From an uncultured Oscillospiraceae bacterium (GTDB lineage Bacteria; Bacillota; Clostridia; Oscillospirales; Oscillospiraceae): a DNA stretch of 14,503 nt. Position numbers and translations under genes: made by a program. Within the stretch, counting starts at the first letter, position 1. Every line of letters starts with the position of its first letter. Below, piece after piece: positions 7,386-14,072 of the stretch. Location of the stretch: the NCBI GenBank assembly GCA_910577805.1, contig CAJTOE010000050.1:1-14503 (forward strand). The letters are read 5' to 3'. A model generated the notes under the pieces. It had not been told where the DNA came from. It searched no databases and was given only the letters and a program-made list of their open reading frames with translations.

Positions 7386-8237
7386 ATGGAGGCGCTGGCC
7401 TGTGCAAAACTGAATCTGACCCTGGACGTGCTGGGCAAACGGGCGGACGGCTACCATGAATTGCGCATGGTGATGACCTCCATCGACCTGGCGGACCGGC
7501 TCACCTTGGAGTTCGGCTCCGGGGCGGGCGTGTCCATCCGGACGAACCTGGGGTTTCTGCCCAGCGACAAGCGGAACCTGGCCTGGCTGGCGGCGGACGC
7601 GTTTTCCAAAACCTCCGGTAAGCCGGTGGACGGCCTGTCCATCGCCATCGACAAGCACATTCCCGTGTGCGCCGGGATGGCCGGCGGCAGCAGCGACGCC
7701 GCCGCCGTGCTGCGGGCGCTGAACCAGTGGGCGGGAGAGCCGCTGTCCCCGCCGGAGCTGGCCCGGACCGGAGAACAGGTCGGCTCGGACGTGCCCTACT
7801 GCGTGCTGGGCGGGACCGCCCTGGCGGAGGGCCGGGGAGAACGGCTGACCGCGCTGCACAGTCTGCCCGCGTGCTGGGTAGTGGTGTGCAAGCCGGAGTT
7901 TTCCGTGTCCACCCCGGAGCTGTTTGCGCAGATCGACCGGGTGAAGCTGCGCCGCCGCCCGGACACAACGGGGATGCTGGAGGCGCTGGCCCAAGGGGAT
8001 TTGGCGGGCGCGGCCCGGCGGATGTACAACGTGTTCGAGGACGTACTGCCGGAGCGGCGGTACAGCACAGTGGCGTCCATCAAAAATATGCTGATTCAGT
8101 GCGGGGCATTGGGGGCCACCATGAGCGGCACCGGCCCTACCGCTTTCGGTCTGTTCGACCAGGAGGAGTCAGCCCGGCAGGCCTGGAAAACCCTTTCGGG
8201 AGAATACCGGGATACGTTTTTGGCTCATACTGTTTGA
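7386..8237 (+). CDS. ispE: 4-diphosphocytidyl-2-C-methyl-D-erythritol kinase
   Basis: GHMP-fold kinase of the non-mevalonate isoprenoid pathway; it phosphorylates the 2-hydroxyl of CDP-methylerythritol using ATP in the cytosol. 283 residues, normal length. Visible are the N-terminal ACAKLNLTLDVLGKRADGYH (catalytic-region Lys8), the glycine-rich ATP loop PVCAGMAGGSSDAAAVLRAL at 93-112, GSDVPYC with the conserved Asp135, and the C-terminal GATMSGTGPTAFGLF. The start at 7386 is chosen over the ATG at 7380 because AGGGGG (7374-7379) touches 7380 but lies six bases from 7386. It begins 10 bases after the DUF1015 stop and is likely the last gene of the lrp operon. The stop codon lies only about 20 bases from a dispersed hairpin repeat (copy B). 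Confidence 0.95.
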   Translation: MEALACAKLNLTLDVLGKRADGYHELRMVMTSIDLADRLTLEFGSGAGVSIRTNLGFLPSDKRNLAWLAADAFSKTSGKPVDGLSIAIDKHIPVCAGMAGGSSDAAAVLRALNQWAGEPLSPPELARTGEQVGSDVPYCVLGGTALAEGRGERLTALHSLPACWVVVCKPEFSVSTPELFAQIDRVKLRRRPDTTGMLEALAQGDLAGAARRMYNVFEDVLPERRYSTVASIKNMLIQCGALGATMSGTGPTAFGLFDQEESARQAWKTLSGEYRDTFLAHTV

Positions 8238-8256
8238 GGGGGCGCAGCCCTTCGGC

Positions 8257-8310
8257 TTCACCCTCATCCGTCACGGCTTCGCCGTGCCACCTTCCTCCGT
8301 GAGGGGGAAG
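8257..8310 (-). repeat. Dispersed hairpin repeat, copy B
   Basis: Reverse complement of the element at 12771-12822: 54 versus 52 bases, identical apart from one substitution and the loss of one G and one C that pair with each other. It holds two hairpins: an 8-position C-run/G-run stem and CACGGC-GAA-GCCGTG. A further small dyad, AGCCGAAGGGCT on the - strand at about 8247-8258, continues the element toward ispE and is shared with copy A. It fills the gap between ispE and the Uma2 gene. Confidence 0.82.
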
Positions 8311-8376
8311 GCTTGGTGCGGAAGTCAGAGAAAGTCTTTGCAGGTTAGCCCTACATGTGCAGAAAGGTGATTTCCC

Positions 8377-8952
8377 ATGGCACTGCCGCTGAAAAAAGAG
8401 TCATACACGTTTGCAGACTGCCTCACCTGGCCGGAAAACGAGCGCATTGAGCTGATCGACGGGGAAGCTGTTATGATGTCTCCGCCGTCCACGGTCCACC
8501 AGAAAATCAGCGGAGAGCTCTTCCGCCAGCTGGCAAATTTTCTGGAGGGCAAGAAATGTGAGGTTTTTTCCGCTCCCTTTGGAGTCCGGCTCTTTGAAAA
8601 GGACGGCGACAGCCCGGAGAATGTGGACACTATGGTAGAACCGGATATTTCCGTCATCTGCGACCGGGACAAGCTGGACCGCCACGGCTGTAAGGGTGCG
8701 CCGGACCTGATTGTTGAGATTTTGTCGCCCTCCACCCAGCGCCGTGACCGGTTGATTAAGCTGGAGCTGTACCAGCGCGCCGGTGTGCGGGAGTACTGGC
8801 TTGTCAGCCCGGAGGAGCAGACCGTGCAAGTGCTGCTGTTCACGAACGGACTACTGCTGCCCCACGAGCTTTACAAAAAAGGAGACATCGCCAAGGTCAA
8901 TGTCCTGGAGGGGTGCTTCCTGGAATTGGAAAAAGTTTTCCCCGGTCCCTGA
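8377..8952 (+). CDS. Uma2 family protein (DUF820, PD-(D/E)XK nuclease fold)
   Basis: 191 residues, typical length for Uma2/DUF820 proteins, which have a restriction-endonuclease-like fold but mostly unknown roles and expand strongly in some bacteria. Visible are the N-terminal YTFADCLTWPENERIELIDG with GEAVMMSPPSTVHQ, the VEPDISVICD strand with Asp90, DLIVEILSPST with Glu114 and the following RDRLIKLELY with Lys128, then GVREYWLVSP. The catalytic-type acidic residues are present, so nuclease activity is possible but unproven. AAAGGTGA (8363-8370) lies six bases before the ATG. It has no partner gene; a hairpin repeat precedes it and a long palindrome follows, so it may be transcribed alone. 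No clear promoter was found. Confidence 0.92.
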   Translation: MALPLKKESYTFADCLTWPENERIELIDGEAVMMSPPSTVHQKISGELFRQLANFLEGKKCEVFSAPFGVRLFEKDGDSPENVDTMVEPDISVICDRDKLDRHGCKGAPDLIVEILSPSTQRRDRLIKLELYQRAGVREYWLVSPEEQTVQVLLFTNGLLLPHELYKKGDIAKVNVLEGCFLELEKVFPGP

Positions 8953-8967
8953 AACCGGTTTAAAGAC

Positions 8968-9025
8968 AAAAAATACCGTCCATACTGTTGGTAGAATCTA
9001 CATAACAGTTTGGACGGTGTTTTTT
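8968..9025. terminator. Long palindrome (22-bp stem), probable terminator, abutting spoIIR
   Basis: Bases 8968-8989 pair with 9004-9025 (21 of 22 positions, one G-T), with a 14-base loop. The stem carries six A on one side and six T on the other, so it could act as an intrinsic terminator on either strand. It begins 15 bases after the Uma2 stop. The T-run touches the spoIIR ATG at 9026, and the only weak spoIIR ribosome site (GGACGG, 9012-9017) lies within the right arm. Confidence 0.8.
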
Positions 9026-9646
9026 ATGGATCGAAAGCTGAAAATCTGGGAAATGGCGCTGTTGTTCGGCGTTCTGTGCGCCATCATGGGCGGCATGTGG
9101 CTGGACCGGGAGCAGACCCAGCTGGCAAACCAGGTCATTCGCCTCCACGTCATTGCCAACTCCGACAGCGACGGGGACCAAGCCCTGAAACTGAAGGTGC
9201 GGGACGGGGTGCTGGCCCAGGCGGAGCAGCTCTACCCGGAGGGAGCCAGCCTGGAGCAGGCCGCACAGGCGCTGGAGCGCAACCTGGCTGTGCTGGCCGC
9301 CGCCGGGCAGGCGGTGGTGGAGCAGGAGGGGGCCGGCTACCCGGTCCGGGCGGAGCTGACCCGCTGCTGGTTCCCCACCAAGGAATATGACGATTTCGCC
9401 CTCCCCGCCGGGGAGTACACCGCCCTGCGGGTGACCATCGGCGAGGGGGCGGGCCGGAACTGGTGGTGCGTCGCCTACCCGCCTCTCTGCCTGGGCGCGG
9501 CCACTCAGACCGTGGAGCAGGCGGCATTGACCGGCCTGCTGGACACGGAGGAGGCGATGCTCATCACCGGGGAGGACGAGGGCTACGTGCTGAAATTCAA
9601 GGCCATCGAGCTTCTGGAGGAGTGGCGCGCGCTGTTTCAGAGCTGA
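9026..9646 (+). CDS. spoIIR: Stage II sporulation protein R
   Basis: Signalling protein made in the forespore under sigma-F in Bacillus and Clostridium; it crosses into the intermembrane space and triggers SpoIIGA to process pro-sigma-E in the mother cell. 206 residues. An N-terminal membrane anchor or signal segment (about 9-25) is followed by the family signature VIRLHVIANSDSDGDQALKL, then KVRDGVL, and in the C-terminal half GEYTALRVTIGEGAGRNWW and CVAYPPLC. The start at 9026 gives this expected N-terminus; an upstream in-frame ATG at 8783 lies inside the Uma2 gene and is excluded. The ribosome site is weak and held in the long palindrome. No convincing sigma-F promoter could be placed. Its end overlaps the convergent transporter gene by 10 bases. 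Confidence 0.95.
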   Translation: MDRKLKIWEMALLFGVLCAIMGGMWLDREQTQLANQVIRLHVIANSDSDGDQALKLKVRDGVLAQAEQLYPEGASLEQAAQALERNLAVLAAAGQAVVEQEGAGYPVRAELTRCWFPTKEYDDFALPAGEYTALRVTIGEGAGRNWWCVAYPPLCLGAATQTVEQAALTGLLDTEEAMLITGEDEGYVLKFKAIELLEEWRALFQS

Positions 9647-10200
9647 AACACCACGCCAATCACCGCCGCCACCCCGATAAAGGCGATGGGATGCAGCTTT
9701 TTCAGCGGCTTTAGGTGCAGGCCCACAAAAATAGCCGCCGCAATCAGAATCGCCGGGATATTCAGCTGGACTGCGCCGCCGGTTGAACTGCCCGTGCTTT
9801 GAAAGACGGACAGAGCCACGTTCAGCCCCGCCACTGCAATCAGAGCCGTGGAGGCGGGGCGCAGGCCGTAGAACACCGCGTCCACCGCCTTGGACTGGCG
9901 GAATTTTTGCAGGAACCCGGCAATGATGACAATGACGATCACCGAAGGGGCAATGAGTCCCAGGGTGGCGACGGCCGCTCCGGGGAGGCCCGCCGACTCA
10001 AAGCCCACATAGGTCGCCATGTTCACTCCCATGGGGCCGGGGGTGGACTCGGACACGGCAATCATGGTGGTCAGGTCCCCGTTGGTGAACCAGCCTGTGC
10101 GGGCGCCGATGTCCTGCAAAAAGGGGATGGTAGCCAGCCCGCCGCCTACCGCGAACAGGCCGGTCTTGAAAAATTCAAAGAAGAGCTGCAGCAGAATCAT
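9637..10200 (-). CDS. Chromate transporter family (CHR) protein, second half-size subunit
   Basis: 187-residue membrane protein, one CHR domain. It has the family motifs GLFAVGGGLATIPFLQ near the N-terminus and ESTPGPMGVNMATYVGFESA, with multiple hydrophobic helices behind. Half-size CHR proteins are normally encoded as pairs that assemble together, and here the partner is directly upstream with a 4-base overlap (ATGA). CHR proteins can export chromate in some bacteria, but in gut anaerobes the natural substrate is unknown. It is the last gene of the nadE operon; its stop overlaps the 3' end of spoIIR by 10 bases. Confidence 0.9.
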   Translation of the reverse strand: MILLQLFFEFFKTGLFAVGGGLATIPFLQDIGARTGWFTNGDLTTMIAVSESTPGPMGVNMATYVGFESAGLPGAAVATLGLIAPSVIVIVIIAGFLQKFRQSKAVDAVFYGLRPASTALIAVAGLNVALSVFQSTGSSTGGAVQLNIPAILIAAAIFVGLHLKPLKKLHPIAFIGVAAVIGVVFQL

Positions 10201-10754
10201 TTTGCACTCCCTCCCAGCTCAAGCTTCCACAGCATACGCACTACATAGCCCACCAGTCCCGCCGCCACAATGAGCAGTACCGGCGACAGTCCCACAAAGA
10301 AGGCCAGCACAACGGCAACCAGGAAAATCCCAATGCAGACCGCGTCCTTCAGCGTGGATTTGCTCAGCTTCAGTACGCTGGAGGCAATCAGCGCCACAAC
10401 TGCGGCGTTGACTCCGGCCAGGGCGTGCTGGACCACGGGAAATTCCGCGAAGTTGGACAAAAAGGCCGCGATGGCCGTGATGATGACCAGAGAGGGAAAT
10501 ACCACGCCCAGGGTCGCCAGGATGCCTCCGGCCAGGCCCTTGTATTTGTGGCCGATAAACGTGGCAGTGTTGACCGCAATGATGCCGGGGGTACACTGGC
10601 CGATGGCGAAATAGTCGGTCAGCTCTTCATCCGCCGCCCAGCCTTTTTTCTCCACTACTTCCCGCTGTAAAATGGGGAGCATGGCATAGCCGCCGCCAAA
10701 GGTGCAGACGCCCACCTTGGCGAAGGTCAAAAACAAGTCCAGATAGATGTTCAT
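10197..10754 (-). CDS. Chromate transporter family (CHR) protein, first half-size subunit
   Basis: 185-residue membrane protein with one CHR domain: FAKVGVCTFGGGYAMLPILQ, then FAIGQCTPGIIAVNTATFIG with the conserved proline-glycine, and several following hydrophobic helices. The start at 10754 is chosen because GGAGGAG lies five bases upstream on the - strand and because this makes a 4-base overlap (ATGA) with the nadE stop; an in-frame ATG at 10781 is further inside nadE and less likely. It is the sequence-diverged partner of the next gene and probably forms a heterodimer with it. Substrate unknown; the link to NAD synthesis is by position only. Confidence 0.91.
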   Translation of the reverse strand: MNIYLDLFLTFAKVGVCTFGGGYAMLPILQREVVEKKGWAADEELTDYFAIGQCTPGIIAVNTATFIGHKYKGLAGGILATLGVVFPSLVIITAIAAFLSNFAEFPVVQHALAGVNAAVVALIASSVLKLSKSTLKDAVCIGIFLVAVVLAFFVGLSPVLLIVAAGLVGYVVRMLWKLELGGSAK

Positions 10755-12667
10755 TCCAGCTCCTCCACTTCCGCCAGCCACAGTGCCGCCGCCGCGTCGG
10801 AGGGCATCCGCCAGTCGCCTCTGGGGGACAGGGTGACAGAGCCGACCTTAGGGCCGTCCGGCAGGCAGGAGCGCTTGAACTGCTGGGCGAAGAACCGGCG
10901 GTAGAAGCTTTTCAGCCATTTCAGGATGGTAGACCGGTCATAGCGGTCCCCCAGGGCCTGCTGGGCCAGACGGAAAACCTTCCGGGGCGGAAAACCCCAG
11001 CGGATGATATAGTAGAGGAAAAAGTCGTGCAGCTCGTAGGGGCCCACCAAGTCCTCGGTTTTCTGGCTGATACGCCCGTCCACAGCGGGGAGCAGCTCCG
11101 GGGAGACGGGGGTGTCCAAAATATCCTCCAGCACGGTGGACAGCCGCTGGTCCTCCTCCGCCTTGTCCCCGGCCACAAAAGAAACCAGATGCCGGACCAG
11201 GGTTTTGGGAATGCCCGCGTTCACGCCGTACATCGACATATGGTCCCCGTTGTAGGTGGCCCAGCCCAGGGCCAGCTCGCTCAGGTCGCCGGTGCCCACC
11301 ACCAGACCGCCGGTCTGGTTGGCAATGTCCATCAGCACTTGGGTGCGCTCACGGGCCTGACCGTTTTCAAAGGTCACATCATGCTTGTCCATAGGCTGGC
11401 CGATGTCCTGGAAGTGGACCTTCACCGCCTCACCGATGTCGATGCGCTTGAGCGTGGCCCCCAGACGGCCCGCCAGCTCCACGGCGTTGTCCCGCGTGCG
11501 GTCGGTGGTGCCGAAGCAGGGCATGGTGACCGCGATCATGTCGCTGGCGGGGCGCTCCAGCATCCCCATCGCCAGGGCTGTGATCAGTATCGCCAGGGTG
11601 GAGTCCAGCCCGCCGGACAGGCCTACCACGGCGGTTTTGGCGTGGGTGTGCTCCAGTCGTTTTTTCAGGCCCAGGGCGGCAATGAGCAAAATTTCTTCAC
11701 ACCGGTCCTTCCGGTCCGCCGCGTTCTCCGGCACGAAGGGCATGGCTTCGATATGCCGGGTCAGGGTGGTGGTGGCGGGCTTCAGGTCGAAGGGGATGCT
11801 GATGAATTTGTCCTCCAGAGTGGTCTGGAAGGTGCTCATGCGGCGGCGCTCGTAGGCTAGCCGGTCCACGTCGATTTCGCTGACGGCAAGACCGCTGCCG
11901 AACCGCCGCTGGGCCAGCAGCGCGCCGTTTTCCGCAATGATGTCGTGGCCGCAGAACACCGCGTCGGTGGTGGATTCCCCCTCGCCGCAGCAGGCGTAGA
12001 GATAGCCGCAGACCAGCCGGGCGGACTGACTGGCCACAAGCTGACGGCGGTAATCGGCCTTGCCCACCAGCTCGTTGCTGGCGGACAGGTTCAAAATCAC
12101 GGTGGCTCCGGCCAGGGCCAGGTCCTGGCTGGGCTGCTTGGGGCCCCACAGGTCCGCGCAGATTTCCACGCCTACGGACAGGTTCGGCATGGACGTGCAG
12201 GTGAACCGCAGGTCAGGGCCGAAGCAGACCTCCTGGCCGCACAGCTCCAGCATCCGGTCTGCGGGGCGGCCCCCGGCGAACCAGCGCTGTTCGTAGAACT
12301 CGCCGTAGTTGGGCAGGTAGGTCTTGGGGACGACCCCCAGGATCTCGCCTTTGTGTATCACAGCGGCGCAATTATACAGCTTGTTTTTAAATTGGACAGG
12401 CAGGCCCACCGCTGTGAGCAGGTCCAGGCTCTTGGTGGCCTGCAAGATCGTGGACAGCCCCTCCTCGGCTCCGCGAAGCAGAGTGTCCTGCAAAAACAGG
12501 TCGCCGCAGGTGTAGCCGGTCAGGCACAGCTCCGGCAGGCACAGCACCCGCACGCCCTGTTTGTCCGCCTCCCGCATCAGGCCGAAAATCTGCTCGGCGT
12601 TGTAACGGCAGTCGGCTACCCGGACCTGGGGCGTACCGGCGGCGGCTTTGATAAATCCATCCCGCAT
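10751..12667 (-). CDS. nadE: Glutamine-dependent NAD+ synthase
   Basis: Last step of NAD+ synthesis: ATP-driven amidation of nicotinate adenine dinucleotide with ammonia from glutamine. 638 residues, the long two-domain form. The N-terminal nitrilase-type glutaminase has its Glu-Lys-Cys triad at Glu46 (CLPELCLTGY), Lys115 (VVPKTYLPNYGEFYE) and Cys170 (VGVEICADLWGP). The C-terminal synthetase has the ATP-pyrophosphatase loop VVGLSGGLDSTLAI (351-356 SGGLDS), GTGDLSELALGWATYNGDHM and the typical end region. GGAGG is eight bases before the ATG at 12667, and a good promoter lies 40-70 bases upstream. It heads an operon with two CHR-family transporters, each coupled by a 4-base overlap. Confidence 0.97.
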   Translation of the reverse strand: MRDGFIKAAAGTPQVRVADCRYNAEQIFGLMREADKQGVRVLCLPELCLTGYTCGDLFLQDTLLRGAEEGLSTILQATKSLDLLTAVGLPVQFKNKLYNCAAVIHKGEILGVVPKTYLPNYGEFYEQRWFAGGRPADRMLELCGQEVCFGPDLRFTCTSMPNLSVGVEICADLWGPKQPSQDLALAGATVILNLSASNELVGKADYRRQLVASQSARLVCGYLYACCGEGESTTDAVFCGHDIIAENGALLAQRRFGSGLAVSEIDVDRLAYERRRMSTFQTTLEDKFISIPFDLKPATTTLTRHIEAMPFVPENAADRKDRCEEILLIAALGLKKRLEHTHAKTAVVGLSGGLDSTLAILITALAMGMLERPASDMIAVTMPCFGTTDRTRDNAVELAGRLGATLKRIDIGEAVKVHFQDIGQPMDKHDVTFENGQARERTQVLMDIANQTGGLVVGTGDLSELALGWATYNGDHMSMYGVNAGIPKTLVRHLVSFVAGDKAEEDQRLSTVLEDILDTPVSPELLPAVDGRISQKTEDLVGPYELHDFFLYYIIRWGFPPRKVFRLAQQALGDRYDRSTILKWLKSFYRRFFAQQFKRSCLPDGPKVGSVTLSPRGDWRMPSDAAAALWLAEVEELE

Positions 12668-12708
12668 ATGAAAAACCTCCCTTGGGATTGGCTTGTGTGT
12701 TCCCCATT

Positions 12709-12737
12709 ATCATACCCCAAACAGGGCGGGAATGCAA
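12709..12737 (-). promoter_or_regulatory. Sigma-A-type promoter of the nadE operon
   Basis: On the - strand TTGCAT (12737-12732), a 17-base spacer and TATGAT (12714-12709). Predicted start of transcription is near 12702, leaving a leader of about 35 bases with GGGAGG before the nadE ATG. No operator dyad is evident. Confidence 0.75.
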
Positions 12738-12770
12738 GCGGAATGGACGGGGAGTTCGAGTTTGCTTTGG

Positions 12771-12822
12771 CTTCCCCCTCACGGGGGAAGGTGGCACGCG
12801 AAGCGTGACGGATGAGGGTGAA
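12771..12822 (+). repeat. Dispersed hairpin repeat, copy C
   Basis: 52-base element lying between the divergent nadE and znuA promoters. It holds a perfect 8-bp stem (CTTCCCCC with GGGGGAAG, loop TCAC) and a second stem-loop CACGC-GAA-GCGTG, ending GACGGATGAGGGTGAA. It matches copy B in reverse orientation. Confidence 0.82.
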
Positions 12823-12844
12823 AACCCCCAAAGGCCCGCGCCGC

Positions 12845-12882
12845 TTTACAAAGCCCACCGAATGCGATATACTACCAAGTAT
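12845..12882 (+). promoter_or_regulatory. znuA promoter with overlapping dyad
   Basis: TTTACA (12845-12850), 17-base spacer, TATACT (12868-12873). The dyad ATACT-ACCA-AGTAT (12869-12882) overlaps the -10 box and the likely start site, a suitable place for a repressor. The same promoter with two changes between -35 and -10 recurs before znuC (14027-14055). A zinc-responsive repressor is inferred from the genes, not recognised from a known consensus. Confidence 0.75.
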
Positions 12883-12904
12883 CCTACCATGTAAGGAGAA
12901 CCAT

Positions 12905-13882
12905 ATGAGTCGAAAAATCGGTGCTGTTTTTGTGTCGCTGCTGACCCTTACCTTTGCAGCCGCAATACTTCTGCGGGTCCTGACCGGCGGAATAGCCGCT
13001 GCTCCGGCGCAGGAACATAAACTGACCGTCGTAGCAGCAACCTATCCCATCTATCTGTTTACCTGCGCCCTCACCGAGGATGTGGACAACATCACCGTGG
13101 AGCGGCTGGACACGGGCAGCGTCAGTTGTCTGCATGACTACACCCTGTCCATGCGGGATATGCAGAAAATCGAAAGCGCCGATTTGATTGCGGTCAACGG
13201 CGCGGGGCTGGAGGAATTTCTGGAACACGCCCTGGAAACCTCCGACGCGCAGATCGTGGACTGTTCCCAGGGAATCGCGCTGCTGGAGAGCCTGTCCCAC
13301 GACCACGACGGCCACGACGGCCACGACCACGGCCACTGGGACCCCCACTACTGGATGGACCCGGAGCGGGCGGCACAGATGGTGCAGAATCTCCAGGCGG
13401 GCCTGGCCCAGCTGGACCCGGACCATGCCCAGCAGTATATGGAAAACAGTGCTAGTATTGCTGCTCTGCTGGCCTCCCGCCAGAGCCTGGCGGAAGAACT
13501 CATACAGCTTTACCACCCCATCTCCGGCCTGATTACCTTCCATGATGGGTTCCAGTATTTTGCTACAGCCTACGGTCTGCCTCTGCTGGCCTCCATCGAG
13601 GAGGAAGCCGGCAGCGAGGCCAGCGCCAAAGAGATTGTGGAAATCACAGAGCTGGTGCAAAAATACGAGCTTCCGGTGATTTTCACCGAGACCAACGGCT
13701 CCGACGCTACGGCCCAGGCCATCGCGCGGGAGACCGGGTGCCGGGTCGTTCAGCTGTCCATGGTCATGGACGGCCCTGACGGCAGCCTGGAGCATTATTT
13801 GAACGCAGTCACCGATAACGTGATTGCGGTAGTCAACGGCTTCGCCGGGGAAGAACTCATACGACACGAAGGCGAAAACTAA
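12905..13882 (+). CDS. znuA: Metal (probably zinc) ABC transporter substrate-binding protein, ZnuA-like
   Basis: Cluster-9 binding protein that captures Zn2+ (possibly Mn2+) outside the membrane and delivers it to a ZnuB/ZnuC-type importer; 325 residues. Likely ligands are His78 (SCLHDYTLS), His148 (HWDPHYWMDP), His213 (TFHDGF) and an acidic residue near 262 (FTETNGSDATAQAIA). A His/Asp loop at 132-144 (SHDHDGHDGHDHG) is typical of zinc rather than manganese proteins. The N-terminal hydrophobic segment (about 7-26) has no lipobox cysteine, so the protein may be membrane-anchored or cleaved near APA (33-36). The start at 12905 has AAGGAG six bases upstream and lies downstream of the promoter; an in-frame ATG at 12812 is upstream of that promoter and excluded. 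A terminator follows. Confidence 0.93.
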   Translation: MSRKIGAVFVSLLTLTFAAAILLRVLTGGIAAAPAQEHKLTVVAATYPIYLFTCALTEDVDNITVERLDTGSVSCLHDYTLSMRDMQKIESADLIAVNGAGLEEFLEHALETSDAQIVDCSQGIALLESLSHDHDGHDGHDHGHWDPHYWMDPERAAQMVQNLQAGLAQLDPDHAQQYMENSASIAALLASRQSLAEELIQLYHPISGLITFHDGFQYFATAYGLPLLASIEEEAGSEASAKEIVEITELVQKYELPVIFTETNGSDATAQAIARETGCRVVQLSMVMDGPDGSLEHYLNAVTDNVIAVVNGFAGEELIRHEGEN

Positions 13883-13918
13883 ACCCCGTCTGTCTGGACG
13901 CGGGTTGGCAGCGCAGGA

Positions 13919-13949
13919 CGGTCACGACTTTGTCGTGGCCGTTTTTCTT
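13919..13949 (+). terminator. Rho-independent terminator after znuA
   Basis: A 10-bp stem (13919-13928 with 13932-13941, one G-T pair, loop TTT) followed by TTTTTCTT. It separates znuA from the znuC promoter. Confidence 0.88.
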
Positions 13950-14026
13950 GCGGCGGCGATACAGAAGGCGCGAACACTACCCCAAAGGACTCCCCCGCCG
14001 CCCCCAGTATTCGTGCAAAATCTCGA

Positions 14027-14062
14027 TTTACAAACCCCGCCGAATGCGATATACTATAGTAT
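14027..14062 (+). promoter_or_regulatory. znuC promoter, near-copy of the znuA promoter
   Basis: TTTACA (14027-14032), 17-base spacer, TATACT (14050-14055). Compared with the znuA promoter, 28 of 30 bases from -35 to just past -10 are identical. The perfect palindrome ATACTATAGTAT (14051-14062) overlaps the -10 box; its half sites are those of the znuA dyad but two bases closer together. Confidence 0.78.
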
Positions 14063-14072
14063 CTCGAAGCAT

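Noticed and set aside
8928..8936. GGAAAAAGT as a sigma-F -10 element for spoIIR
   Set aside because: It fits GGNNANANT, but no GYATA-like -35 stands about 15 bases upstream, and it lies inside the Uma2 coding end before the palindrome.
11027..12808. Long + strand frames (277 and 287 codons) opposite nadE
   Set aside because: They are shadows of the intact nadE gene with all catalytic motifs on the other strand.
12812..12904. Upstream ATG giving znuA 31 extra residues
   Set aside because: It lies upstream of the znuA promoter and inside repeat copy C; the ATG at 12905 has a proper ribosome site and gives the expected hydrophobic N-terminus.
13310..13345. Short GAC/GGC/CAC repeat in znuA as a regulatory repeat
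   Set aside because: It simply encodes the His/Asp-rich metal loop typical of zinc-binding receptors.
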